Shown piece after piece: positions 9,676 to 18,290 of a stretch of 33,244 nucleotides of DNA. The stretch comes from Pedobacter miscanthi (GTDB lineage Bacteria; Bacteroidota; Bacteroidia; Sphingobacteriales; Sphingobacteriaceae): positions 1-33,244 of the forward strand of contig NZ_QNQU01000038.1 of assembly GCF_003315595.1 (NCBI RefSeq), read 5' to 3'. The notes under the pieces were generated by a model. That model did no database searches, was not told the DNA's origin, and worked only from the letters and a program-made list of their open reading frames with translations. A program made the translations under genes and the position numbers. Each line of letters starts with the position of its first letter. The first letter of the stretch is position 1.

Positions 9676-9738
9676 GATGAAATCATCATAGTTTTTCCTC
9701 ATTCAAACAGAGAAATGATAGAATATGATGATTTCATC
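9676..9738 (+). terminator. Perfect 15-bp inverted repeat between two lipoprotein genes
   Basis: GATGAAATCATCATA at 9676-9690 is exactly complementary to TATGATGATTTCATC at 9724-9738, with a 33-base loop. The hairpin ends 23 bases before the next gene. It lacks the GC-rich stem of a strong intrinsic terminator, though a short A-rich stretch follows. Attenuation, mRNA end protection or a protein-binding site are equally possible; terminator is simply the nearest category. Confidence 0.4.
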
Positions 9739-9761
9739 ACCATAAAAAATAATTATATACG

Positions 9762-10970
9762 ATGAAAAATCTTATAATTTTCGCAGGCCTTTTTACACTG
9801 GCTATGACGATGGGTTGTAAAAAACAACAAACAGATTTCAGGGACTTATTTAACGGACACGAAATTATTTATACCGGCAGCCCTAAAGAAGTGCTGAGCA
9901 GGCCCGGAAATCTTCGTGCACAGTTAAAATGGAAATCAAGTTCCGACCCGAGTATTGTAAAATATGTGATTTACTATAACAATAAGGCAGATTCTCAGGT
10001 GGTGGCGATTAATAATAAAACAGATAGTGTATTTGCAGATATTGCCAATTTACAGGAATTTGTTTACGCCTTTACCATTTACTCTTATGATAAAAATGGA
10101 AACAGGTCGATCCCAAAAGAAATTAACAATGTAAAAGTGTATGGGCCAACTTACAAAAATGGATTATTAAATAGGGCCTATAATGCTACGGAGCCTTATG
10201 TTGTTAATGCCGACGGATCTGTTAAACTTAATTTTAACGTACCCGATACCATTAATACAGGTACGCTCATCAAATATACCAATGCATCGGGAAATGCAGC
10301 AGAACTAACACTTTTAGCTAAAGATAATTCTGTTGTGCTGCCCAGTTATAAAGCGGGTACCGAAATACAATATCTTTCTTCATATATCCCGCAAAGAAAT
10401 TCGTTGGATGTTTTTGCTGTGAGCGCCTATTCTGTTTTCCCGCAGGTTTACAAATATATACTTTGCGACCGCTCACTTTTTGCCGAAGTGCATTTGCCGG
10501 GCGATGCCCCTACATACGAATCGGGTACCAGCATCAGCAAATTGTGGGATGGAAGTGTTGGCCCCCAGGGTTATCCTAATATTTTCCACAGTGGCGGCAA
10601 CAGTGGGATGCCGCACGTAATTACTTTCGACTTAGGTAAAGTTTACACCAATTTATCACGGATAGAAGAAACCGGGCGCGATTGCTGTAACAATCCTGAT
10701 CGTTTTGAAGTTTGGGGAATCGCAGATTTAACCAATGCAACCACCAATTTATCAGCCAGCGATAACGGATGGCCTGCTGAAGCCACCAGTAAGGGCTGGA
10801 CGCTCTTAAAAGATGTAACCAGAACTGACGATGGTAAAAATGCAATAACGGCCGAACTGGATAACGGTGGCAAACCGATTCGTTATATTCGCATCAGGAT
10901 TAAACATGTAACCACCGGAGATGGCAATTATAGTAATATGAGCGAAATCAGGTTCTGGAATAAAGAGTAA
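9762..10970 (+). CDS. Putative surface glycan-binding lipoprotein (DUF4998/discoidin-like type)
   Basis: Predicted outer-membrane lipoprotein of 402 aa with lipobox TMGC (Cys about 19) followed by KK. Residues about 25-215 match the DUF4998 style, with paired FN3-like segments: GRPGN-like SRPGNLRAQLKWKSSSDPSI, KYVIYYNNKADS and FTIYSYDKNGNRSIPKEI. Residues about 240-402 are discoidin/F5/8 type C-like, with SISKLWDGSVGP, HVITFDLGKVYTNLSRIEE and the closing YSNMSEIRFW. The domain plan and position make it a likely second glycan-binding accessory protein. It is probably co-transcribed with SusCD, although a 15-bp stem-loop lies just before it and palindromic elements follow it. No enzyme motif is seen. 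Confidence 0.83.
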   Translation: MKNLIIFAGLFTLAMTMGCKKQQTDFRDLFNGHEIIYTGSPKEVLSRPGNLRAQLKWKSSSDPSIVKYVIYYNNKADSQVVAINNKTDSVFADIANLQEFVYAFTIYSYDKNGNRSIPKEINNVKVYGPTYKNGLLNRAYNATEPYVVNADGSVKLNFNVPDTINTGTLIKYTNASGNAAELTLLAKDNSVVLPSYKAGTEIQYLSSYIPQRNSLDVFAVSAYSVFPQVYKYILCDRSLFAEVHLPGDAPTYESGTSISKLWDGSVGPQGYPNIFHSGGNSGMPHVITFDLGKVYTNLSRIEETGRDCCNNPDRFEVWGIADLTNATTNLSASDNGWPAEATSKGWTLLKDVTRTDDGKNAITAELDNGGKPIRYIRIRIKHVTTGDGNYSNMSEIRFWNKE

Positions 10971-10985
10971 TCTTTTTAAACGAAC

Positions 10986-11182
10986 CGTCATTTCGACTAG
11001 AGCATTTCAATACAATGGTCGTCATTGCGAGAAGGCTTTTTCAGCCGACGAAGCAATCTATCTTGCAGTAATCACAAGCAGAAAAGATTGCTTCGTCGTA
11101 CCTCCTCGCAATGACGAGTTTTCTATTGAAGTATGGTTATGGTAGCGAATAAATATTCTGGACTTTGCTTCGGTCGAGATGA
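10986..11182. repeat. Outer palindromic element interrupted by a second element
   Basis: The left end CGTCATTTCGACTAGAGC (10986-11003) is near-complementary to the right end around 11172-11182 (GGTCGAGATGA), and TTCAATA (11006-11012) is exactly complementary to TATTGAA (11124-11130). The end sequence resembles that of the 86-bp element at 18291-18376. The 97-bp element at 11020-11116 lies within it, so this looks like a nested insertion. It fills most of the gap between the DUF4998 lipoprotein and GH95 genes. There is no coding capacity. Confidence 0.55.
11020..11116 (+). repeat. 97-bp palindromic REP/MITE-like element, copy A
   Basis: The ends CGTCATTGCGAG and CTCGCAATGACG are perfect 12-base inverted repeats. 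Inner arms GACGAAGCAATCT and AGATTGCTTCGTC continue the palindrome, and one arm carries a side hairpin GGCTTTTTCAGCC. Copy B at 33089-33185 is also 97 bp and lies in the opposite orientation, with nearly identical arms and a different centre. Elements starting this way are scattered through many bacterial genomes. No transposase is present here, so any mobility would act in trans. Confidence 0.85.
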
Positions 11183-11208
11183 TTAATAAAAACACACACA
11201 AATGAAAT

Positions 11209-13542
11209 ATGTATAAAAAGCAACTGATCATTCTTACACTATGCTCGTTTTTTATCGGGAAAAATGTTTTTGCCCAGCAAAAGCCTTTGGTGCTCTGGTA
11301 CGATAAACCTGCCCAAATCTGGGAAGAAACCCTCCCTTTGGGCAATGGTAAACTCGGCATGACACCAGATGGAGGTATTGCTAAAGAAAATATCGTGCTG
11401 AATGATATTACCTTATGGAGCGGCGGAAAACAGGATGCTAATAATTACGATGCTTATAAAAGCCTGCCGAAAATCAGGCAGCTGATATTGGAGGGCAAAA
11501 ATGATGAAGCCCAGGAACTCGTAAACCGCGATTTTGTTTGCAAAGGACAGGGCTCGGGAGGGGCAACATGGGGTAAGTACCAAACTCTTGGAAACTTACA
11601 ACTCGATTATGAATATCCCGGTGTTAAAGAAGTAAAGCCAGCAGTTTATAAAAGAACCCTATCGCTGGATAAAGCGGTGGCCACAACCGAATTTACGCTC
11701 AACGGCGTGAGATATAAAAGGGAATATTTCTGCAGTTTTGATGATGATGTAGATGTCATCCGCATTACTGCCGATCAGCCTAAAAAACTGAACTGCAACA
11801 TTTCCATCAGCCGGCCTGAAAAGGCAACTCTGGCCACCCAGGGTAACGACCTGTTGATGTTCGGTCAGCTGGATAACGGAACCGATGGAAAAGGCATGAA
11901 GTACATGAGTCGTGTAAGCACCAAAATAAAGGATGGTTCGGTTAGCACAGATGGCAATATCCTTAAAATAAAAGATGCGACTGAAATCATTGTTTATGTT
12001 GCTGCCGAAACCGATTTTAAACATGCCGATTTCGAAGCAAGGGTAAAAAATGTGCTTCAGGAAGCAAAAAATAAAGTTTATGCAGAAGAACTGGCCAAAC
12101 ACAGCGCAAACTTTGGCAAACTGTTTAACCGTTTAAAAATCAATCTGGGCGAAGGCGAATCAGCTAAACTGCCAACTGATGTAAGGCTCGATCATTTCTA
12201 TAAAGATTACAAAAACGATGTTTCGTTAAGTGCATTATTCTTCCAGTTTGGGCGCTATTTAAGCATTAGCAGTACAAGGGTGGGATTATTACCGCCAAAC
12301 CTTCAGGGCTTGTGGGCAAAAGAGATCAATACCCCCTGGAACGGCGATTACCACCTGGATGTTAATGTACAGATGAACCATTTTGCCATTGAGCCGGCCA
12401 ATTTATCCGAACTGAACCTTCCTTTGGCAGAACTGGTGAGGAATTTAACCACGCATGGTGCCAAAACGGCCAAAGCCTATTACAATGCCGATGGCTGGAT
12501 TGCACATGTGATTACCAATGTCTGGGGTTTTACCGAACCAGGCGAAAGTGCCTCATGGGGTGCCTCAAATGCCGGTTCGGGCTGGTTATGCAGCAACCTT
12601 TGGGATCACTTTGCTTATAGCCGCGATTTAAAATACCTGAAAAGTATTTACCCAATCTTAAAGGGATCGGCTGCATTTTATCAGAGTGCTTTGGTCGAAG
12701 ACCCGAAAACAGGCTGGCTGGTTACTTCTCCGTCGGTATCGCCAGAGAATACTTTTTACCTGCCTAACGGAAAAACCGCAAGTATTTCGATGGGGCCAAC
12801 CATTGATAGCCAGATTGTAAGAGAACTTTTCAATAACGTAATCACCGCGGCCAAACTGCTTAAAGTTGATGCTGCTTTTAGTGCTTCTTTACAGGAAAAA
12901 CTAAAATCAATCCCACCGGTAGGCGTAATCAGTAAAGACGGGCGCATACAGGAATGGCTGGAAGATTATAAAGAAACCGATCCACAGCACCGCCACATTT
13001 CGCATTTATACGGCGTTTATCCGGCAGGTTTAATTACACCAGTTTCAACACCTGCGCTGGCCGAAGCCGCTAAAAAAACACTCGAAGTACGGGGCGATGA
13101 CGGGCCAAGTTGGTCTATCTCGTATAAACAGATATTTTGGGCAAGGTTACAGGACGGAAACCGGGCATTTAAACTCTTCAGGGAGATTTTAAAACCTACT
13201 TTGCGTACCGATATCAACTATGGTGCAGGCGGAGGTGTTTATCCGAATATGTTATCAGCGGGACCACCGTTCCAGATTGATGGTAACTTTGGTGCCACCG
13301 CAGCCATTGCCGAAATGCTGATCCAGAGTCACGATGGTTTTATAGAACTGCTGCCAGCCATTCCGGATGCCTGGAAAGCCTTTGGCGAAATTAAAGGGCT
13401 AAAAGCAAGGGGCAATTTTACAGTTGATATGAACTGGAAGGATGGTAAAATTACGGCCTATAAAATCGCTTCGGCAACGCCACAAAAGGTAAAAGTTAAA
13501 ATAAACGGAAAACTAAGCACTATCACTTCGGTCAAACTTTAG
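11209..13542 (+). CDS. GH95 alpha-L-fucosidase / alpha-L-galactosidase
   Basis: Exported glycoside hydrolase of 777 aa. A signal peptide of about 22 residues ends NVFAQ. The N-terminal beta-domain begins with the GH95 hallmark LWYDKPAQIWEETLPLGNGK and the block NDITLWSGG. The helical-barrel catalytic domain shows WNGDYHLDVNVQMNHF (N378 to F392, with N386 at the expected base position), QEWLEDYKETDPQHRHISHL (starting near residue 581; the general acid should be a Glu of this block, such as E582 or E589) and DGNFG with D691, the residue expected to activate the base. GH95 enzymes are inverting and release terminal alpha-1,2-L-fucose, or alpha-L-galactose in some members; sequence alone does not settle which. 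The usual NYW after QM is NHF here. The next enzyme starts 8 bases after the stop, so they are co-transcribed. Confidence 0.93.
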   Translation: MYKKQLIILTLCSFFIGKNVFAQQKPLVLWYDKPAQIWEETLPLGNGKLGMTPDGGIAKENIVLNDITLWSGGKQDANNYDAYKSLPKIRQLILEGKNDEAQELVNRDFVCKGQGSGGATWGKYQTLGNLQLDYEYPGVKEVKPAVYKRTLSLDKAVATTEFTLNGVRYKREYFCSFDDDVDVIRITADQPKKLNCNISISRPEKATLATQGNDLLMFGQLDNGTDGKGMKYMSRVSTKIKDGSVSTDGNILKIKDATEIIVYVAAETDFKHADFEARVKNVLQEAKNKVYAEELAKHSANFGKLFNRLKINLGEGESAKLPTDVRLDHFYKDYKNDVSLSALFFQFGRYLSISSTRVGLLPPNLQGLWAKEINTPWNGDYHLDVNVQMNHFAIEPANLSELNLPLAELVRNLTTHGAKTAKAYYNADGWIAHVITNVWGFTEPGESASWGASNAGSGWLCSNLWDHFAYSRDLKYLKSIYPILKGSAAFYQSALVEDPKTGWLVTSPSVSPENTFYLPNGKTASISMGPTIDSQIVRELFNNVITAAKLLKVDAAFSASLQEKLKSIPPVGVISKDGRIQEWLEDYKETDPQHRHISHLYGVYPAGLITPVSTPALAEAAKKTLEVRGDDGPSWSISYKQIFWARLQDGNRAFKLFREILKPTLRTDINYGAGGGVYPNMLSAGPPFQIDGNFGATAAIAEMLIQSHDGFIELLPAIPDAWKAFGEIKGLKARGNFTVDMNWKDGKITAYKIASATPQKVKVKINGKLSTITSVKL

Positions 13543-13550
13543 CACAATAC

Positions 13551-15596
13551 ATGATTTTTAAATTTTTATACAAACATCGGGCACTGTTAATCTTATTGGT
13601 GCTGTTCTTTGCTGGCAAATCGGCTTCGGCAATCATCATCAATTATGGTAAAAGCGGAAAAATAGATTACAACCTTAAAACCGGCACCTTTAATGTTTCG
13701 GAGGGAGCGGCTCAACTCTTGTTAAATGGTTTCTCGCAGGCCGAATATCAGAAAAAGCTGTTCAGTTCCAAAGATTATAAACAAATCACTTATAGTAAAA
13801 CAGCTGTTCATGATGCTTTTGGTAATGGTTTTAAGCACATTTTTCTGTTAAAACAGGCTGGTTTGCCGGTGATGCAACAGGTGTTTTATACCTATAGTGA
13901 TAAAGATTATTTTATGATCGGAATTACCCTTCAAGGTGCTAATTTATCCATCAACCATATTGTTCCTATAAAGGGAAACCTGATTGATCAACAGCCTTCA
14001 GCTACTCCCACAAGTTTGTTCGTACCATTCGATAACGATACTTTCATTTCTTACAACACAGTGCCTTTAAAGGCCAATGTAAGCAACCCCAGTGCTGAGG
14101 TAGGCGCTTTATACCACGATCAATCGCGGAAAGGTTTTGTAATGGGTTCTATCGAACACAGCAACTGGAAAACAGGTGTAATCACTGCAATGGACAACGA
14201 CAAAAAGATCAACTTACAGGTCATTTGTGGTTATACGGAAGAAAGCATTACCCGCGATAAAATTCCGCATGGTTATTTAAGTGGCAATTCGGTGAGTTCG
14301 GCAAAAGTATTTTTCGGTGCTTTTAACGACTGGCGTGTAGGAATGGAAACTTATGCCAAACTTAACCGGATTTCGGAGCCACCCATCGTTTTTAAGTGGG
14401 ATAAGGCAACACTCGTAGGCTGGAACAGCTGGGGTGCCATGCAGGAGAAAATCACCCTCGAAAAAGCCAACCAGGTAAGCGATTTTTTTGCCGATAACTT
14501 AAAAAGTTTCAGGAGCGGGGGTGTTGCTTATATCGATCTCGATTCGTACTGGGATAACCTGTTAAAAGGAGGTTTAACCGGCGATTACTCTAAATTAAAA
14601 GCCTTTGCTGATCATGCAAAATTAAAAGGATTAAAACCGGGCATTTACTGGGCACCGTTTGTTGACTGGGGTTTTGCAGGCGGTGGCAACCGCAAAGCCG
14701 AAGGAACCAATTATACTTTTGGTGAGATGTGGACAAAAGTTGGTGCTGGTTATCATGATATTGATGGTGCAAGGGCATTGGATCCAACGCATCCGGGTAC
14801 ACAGCAACGCATTGCAACAGTAATCAATAAGTTTAAAGAATGTGGTTTCGAAATGATCAAAATCGACTTTTTAGGTCATGCAGCCATAGAATCCGATCAT
14901 TTTTTCGATCCTAAAATTACTACAGGTATGCAGGCCTATAAAACCGGAATGGAGTTTTTATTGAAACAGCTCGATGGTAAAATGCTGGTTTATGCCGCCA
15001 TCTCACCAAACCTGGCTTCGGGCAGGTATGTGCATGTACGCCGGATCGCCTGCGATGCTTTTAAATCAATAAAAGATACCGAATATACTTTAAACAGTGT
15101 GAGTAATGGCTGGTGGCAAACTTACCTTTACGATTATATCGATGCCGACCATGTGGTATTTTCTGATCAATCAGACGGCGAAAATACTGCAAGGTTTTTA
15201 TCGGCCATTGTAACGGGCACCTGCATCACCGGCGATGATTTTTCGCGCCAGGGTAAATGGACAGGCACCGCACAACGTTTATTAAACAACACTGGAATCC
15301 TGAAAATTCTGGAAAATGGAAAGGCATTTGTTCCGGTAGAAGGCGATAGGGGTAAATCAGCCTCGCAACTTTTTGTTAAACAGGTAGGCAATGTAAAATA
15401 TCTGGCGGTATTTAATTATAGCGATACAGAGCAGCACTATAATCTCGATTTTGCACGCCTGGGCCTGGAGAAAGATAAAAAATATGGCTGTGAAAATCTC
15501 ATCGATCAAACCAAAACCATGTTAAAAGATAACCAGATACTTAAATTATCCGCAAAAGATGCGCAGATTTTTAAGTTAACCTCAGAGCAAAAATAG
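13551..15596 (+). CDS. Divergent clan GH-D (GH36/GH27-like) alpha-galactosidase
   Basis: Exported enzyme of 681 aa with a signal peptide ending SASA (about residue 27). An N-terminal beta-sandwich of about 270 residues precedes a (beta/alpha)8 barrel opening with GWNSWG (G290 onward), a clan GH-D hallmark. The barrel continues with YIDLDSYWDN, then FEMIKIDFLGHAA, where D439 is the expected nucleophile, then RIACDAF, where D502 sits where the GH36 acid/base is expected (compare RIGPD in the Thermotoga enzyme, from memory). A C-terminal beta-domain follows. The retaining mechanism and alpha-galactosidase activity are family-level predictions; the sequence is clearly unlike the GH36 enzyme just downstream, and another alpha-linked sugar is possible. 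It starts 8 bases after GH95, which suggests translational coupling. Confidence 0.8.
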   Translation: MIFKFLYKHRALLILLVLFFAGKSASAIIINYGKSGKIDYNLKTGTFNVSEGAAQLLLNGFSQAEYQKKLFSSKDYKQITYSKTAVHDAFGNGFKHIFLLKQAGLPVMQQVFYTYSDKDYFMIGITLQGANLSINHIVPIKGNLIDQQPSATPTSLFVPFDNDTFISYNTVPLKANVSNPSAEVGALYHDQSRKGFVMGSIEHSNWKTGVITAMDNDKKINLQVICGYTEESITRDKIPHGYLSGNSVSSAKVFFGAFNDWRVGMETYAKLNRISEPPIVFKWDKATLVGWNSWGAMQEKITLEKANQVSDFFADNLKSFRSGGVAYIDLDSYWDNLLKGGLTGDYSKLKAFADHAKLKGLKPGIYWAPFVDWGFAGGGNRKAEGTNYTFGEMWTKVGAGYHDIDGARALDPTHPGTQQRIATVINKFKECGFEMIKIDFLGHAAIESDHFFDPKITTGMQAYKTGMEFLLKQLDGKMLVYAAISPNLASGRYVHVRRIACDAFKSIKDTEYTLNSVSNGWWQTYLYDYIDADHVVFSDQSDGENTARFLSAIVTGTCITGDDFSRQGKWTGTAQRLLNNTGILKILENGKAFVPVEGDRGKSASQLFVKQVGNVKYLAVFNYSDTEQHYNLDFARLGLEKDKKYGCENLIDQTKTMLKDNQILKLSAKDAQIFKLTSEQK

Positions 15597-15598
15597 AT

Positions 15599-15665
15599 AT
15601 TCATTCATTCATTCCTTCATTCACTCAATCAATAATTCCCTCATTCAATCACTGAACAATTCAAT
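15599..15665. repeat. ATTC-type degenerate tetranucleotide repeat
   Basis: Four perfect ATTC units (15599-15614) start five bases after the stop of the GH-D gene and decay into ATTC/ACTC/AATC variants up to about 15665. The tract separates the two alpha-galactosidase genes. Its complement (GAAT/GAGT) resembles the TGAG array that begins at the stop of the last SusD gene. Confidence 0.75.
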
Positions 15666-15712
15666 CCACCTCTATCTATAAAAAACATTAGCGATTACTA
15701 TTGAAAACACAA

Positions 15713-17923
15713 ATGAACAGATCAGATCAATTTACAGGTTACATCAGGCATGGTGCATTGGCCGTAGCCCTTTCCCTTTTTGCCATAACCCAGCTTAGTG
15801 CCCAAACCCTAATCCCTATCGAAACCGCTCATAATGCGCTGGTTTTACAGGCCGATGCGAAAAAAGATGTAAACACCATATTTTTTGGAAAAAAACTTGC
15901 CGATAAACAGGAATATGCGCAGGTTAACGGTCAGTATAAACAAACGGAAGATTATACCGGACAGTTAAATTCGGGCTATACGCCATCAGGATCAAGAAAC
16001 CTGGTTGAACCGGCCATTAGTGTTACGCACGCAGATGGCAATAATTCGCTTGATCTTAAATATGTTGATCACACGGTTACCAAAGTTGATGATAATGTAA
16101 GCCTGCTCAAAATCAGGTTAAAAGATCCGGTTTACAATTTCGAAGTCACGTTGTTTTATAAATCATTTTACAAACAGGATGTAATAGAACAGTGGACGGA
16201 AATTAAACACAGCGAAAAAGGTACAGTTACCTTAAATAAATATGCTTCGGCAAACCTGCATCTAAAATCGCCACATTTTTGGCTTAACCAGTACCATGGC
16301 GACTGGGCTAAAGAAATGCAGCCCGAGCAAAGTGAAATTACCCACGGTATTAAAACTATAGATAGCAAACTGGGCACAAGGGCCAACCTTTTTCAACCCT
16401 CGGTTTTTATGATATCCATGGATAAACCAGCGGAAGAGAACGAAGGAAATGTTTTGTACGGTGCGTTGGAGTGGAGTGGTAATTTTAAGATCGACCTGGA
16501 GCTTGATTATCAGAATAACCTGCGCATCATTGCCGGGATGAACAATTATGCTTCACCTTACAGCTTAAAACCGGGCGAAGTTTTTGCAACTCCTGCGTTT
16601 TTATATACTTTTTCTGATCAGGGAAAAGGCGATGCGAGCAGAAAATTGCAGAACTGGGCACGTAATTATAAAATTTTGGATGGTAAAGGCAGTCGTTTAA
16701 CCCTTTTGAACAACTGGGAAGCCACTTATTTCGACTTCAACGAGCAAAAACTGGCCGAATTATTAAAAGATACCAAAAAACTGGGTGTCGATTTCTTTTT
16801 GCTGGATGATGGCTGGTTCGGAAATAAGTATCCACGAAATGATGATCATGCAGCACTGGGCGACTGGCAGGAAAATAAAAAGAAACTGCCCAATGGCATC
16901 GCTTCGCTGGTAAAGGAAGCCGATAAAGTTGGAACGAGATTCGGAATCTGGATTGAACCCGAAATGGTGAGCCCGAAAAGTGAACTGTACGAAAAACATC
17001 CTGACTGGGTGGTGAAACAACCAAACCGCCCGGAATATTATTTCAGGAACCAGCTGGAACTTGATCTTTCAAATCCTAAAGTTCAGGATTTTGTTTTTGG
17101 AGTGGTAGACGATTTGTTTACCAAAAACCCGAAACTGGCCTACATTAAATGGGATTGTAATGCCGTAATTTATAATGCTTATTCGGCACATCAGAAAAAT
17201 CAGTCGCACTTTTACATCGATTATGTAAAAGGTTTGTACAGTGTGCTGCAACGCATTCGTGCCAAATACCCAACTGTACCCATGATGTTATGCTCCGGCG
17301 GTGGTGGCAGGGTAGATTATGCGGCCTTACAATATTTTACAGAGTTTTGGCCAAGTGATAATACTGATCCGCTCGAAAGGATATTTATGCAGTGGGAATA
17401 TTCTTACTTCTATCCGGCCATCAGCAGTTCTAACCACGTAACCGATTGGGGCAAACAACCTATAAAATTCCGTACCGATGTAGCCATGATGGGCAAACTG
17501 GGTTTTGATATTGTGGTAAGTAAACTGCCCGAAAAAGAACTTCAGTTCTGCCAGGATGCGATCAAAAATTATAATGAAGTAAAAGGGATTATCTGGCAGG
17601 GCGAGCAATATCGTTTAGCCGATCCGCGTACAGGTAGTGTAGCCTCGATGTTGTATGTAAACGAGCAGAAAACAGAAGGTGTAATTTTTAATTACTTGGT
17701 AAATTACCGTTACGGAGAGGGCAGCAAATATCCTGTTAAATTAAATGGACTGGATGCAGTAAAGAAATACAGGATCAAAGAGATTAACCTGTTCCCGGGC
17801 ACAAAATCGCCGATCGATAGCAGCAAGACCTATACAGGAGATTTTTTAATGAAGGTAGGTTTCAACCCGGTTTTAACTATCGATAGAACCAGTGTTGTAC
17901 TGAAATTTGAGGAGCTAAAGTAA
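15713..17923 (+). CDS. GH36 alpha-galactosidase
   Basis: Exported alpha-galactosidase of 736 aa from the chosen ATG. An in-frame TTG at 15701 would add four residues; ATG 15713 gives the cleaner start. The signal peptide ends QLSAQ. The N-terminal beta-supersandwich includes GALEWSGNFKIDLEL. The barrel carries DFFLLDDGWFG, then FGIWIEPEMVSPKSELYEKH, then YIKWDCN with nucleophile D481, CSGGGGRVDYAALQYF, and WPSDNTDPLERI with acid/base D549. These are the canonical motifs of the large bacterial GH36 subgroup, including raffinose/stachyose and galactooligosaccharide enzymes, and the length fits. It removes terminal alpha-1,6- or similar galactose by a retaining mechanism. It is last in the enzyme cluster, 116 bases after the GH-D gene, and is followed by the hairpin repeat array. 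Confidence 0.95.
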   Translation: MNRSDQFTGYIRHGALAVALSLFAITQLSAQTLIPIETAHNALVLQADAKKDVNTIFFGKKLADKQEYAQVNGQYKQTEDYTGQLNSGYTPSGSRNLVEPAISVTHADGNNSLDLKYVDHTVTKVDDNVSLLKIRLKDPVYNFEVTLFYKSFYKQDVIEQWTEIKHSEKGTVTLNKYASANLHLKSPHFWLNQYHGDWAKEMQPEQSEITHGIKTIDSKLGTRANLFQPSVFMISMDKPAEENEGNVLYGALEWSGNFKIDLELDYQNNLRIIAGMNNYASPYSLKPGEVFATPAFLYTFSDQGKGDASRKLQNWARNYKILDGKGSRLTLLNNWEATYFDFNEQKLAELLKDTKKLGVDFFLLDDGWFGNKYPRNDDHAALGDWQENKKKLPNGIASLVKEADKVGTRFGIWIEPEMVSPKSELYEKHPDWVVKQPNRPEYYFRNQLELDLSNPKVQDFVFGVVDDLFTKNPKLAYIKWDCNAVIYNAYSAHQKNQSHFYIDYVKGLYSVLQRIRAKYPTVPMMLCSGGGGRVDYAALQYFTEFWPSDNTDPLERIFMQWEYSYFYPAISSSNHVTDWGKQPIKFRTDVAMMGKLGFDIVVSKLPEKELQFCQDAIKNYNEVKGIIWQGEQYRLADPRTGSVASMLYVNEQKTEGVIFNYLVNYRYGEGSKYPVKLNGLDAVKKYRIKEINLFPGTKSPIDSSKTYTGDFLMKVGFNPVLTIDRTSVVLKFEELK

Positions 17924-17942
17924 ATAAAATTTGTTCCCACTC

Positions 17943-18286
17943 GCAAAACTTTATAAAAACTAAACTTTGACAATCTTATGGGCATAATACCAAAAGATTG
18001 TCAAAGTGACTTCACGAACCACTTGCAAAACTTTATAAAATCTAAACTTTGACAATCTTATGGGCATAATACTAAAAGATTGTCAAAGTGACTTCACGAA
18101 CCACTTGCAAAACTTTATAAAATCTAAACTTTGACAATCTTATGGGCATAATACTAAAAGATTGTCAAAGTGACTTCACGAACCACTTGCAAAACTTTAT
18201 AAAATCTAAACTTTGACAATCTTATGGGCATAATACTAAAAGATTGTCAAAGTGACTTCACGAACCACTTGCAAAACTTGATAAAA
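17943..18286. repeat. 82-bp tandem repeat, four units, each with a 14-bp hairpin
   Basis: Units start at 17943, 18025, 18107 and 18189, with a partial fifth from 18271. Units 2, 3 and 4 are identical by eye and unit 1 differs at a few bases. Each unit holds ACTTTGACAATCTT and its exact complement AAGATTGTCAAAGT around a 16-base loop (17964-18007 in unit 1, then every 82 bases), followed by a small palindrome GTGACTTCAC. The array lies between the convergent ends of the GH36 and HTCS genes. No ORF runs through it. The stem is AT-rich, so a conventional terminator is not obvious. Confidence 0.93.
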
Positions 18287-18290
18287 AGAA

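Noticed and set aside
11659..12102. A 147-codon - strand ORF inside the GH95 gene
   Set aside because: It is antisense to conserved GH95 sequence, with a Cys/Phe/Ile-rich composition typical of a shadow frame.
12340..12384. Asp384 and the NHF end of the GH95 motif as evidence of an inactive enzyme
   Set aside because: The presumed base N386, the Glu-rich acid block and D691 are all present; variation at these neighbouring positions may be normal for a subgroup, and I cannot check an alignment.
17943..18286. The tandem array as a CRISPR
   Set aside because: Units are contiguous 82-bp direct repeats with no unique spacers and no cas genes nearby.
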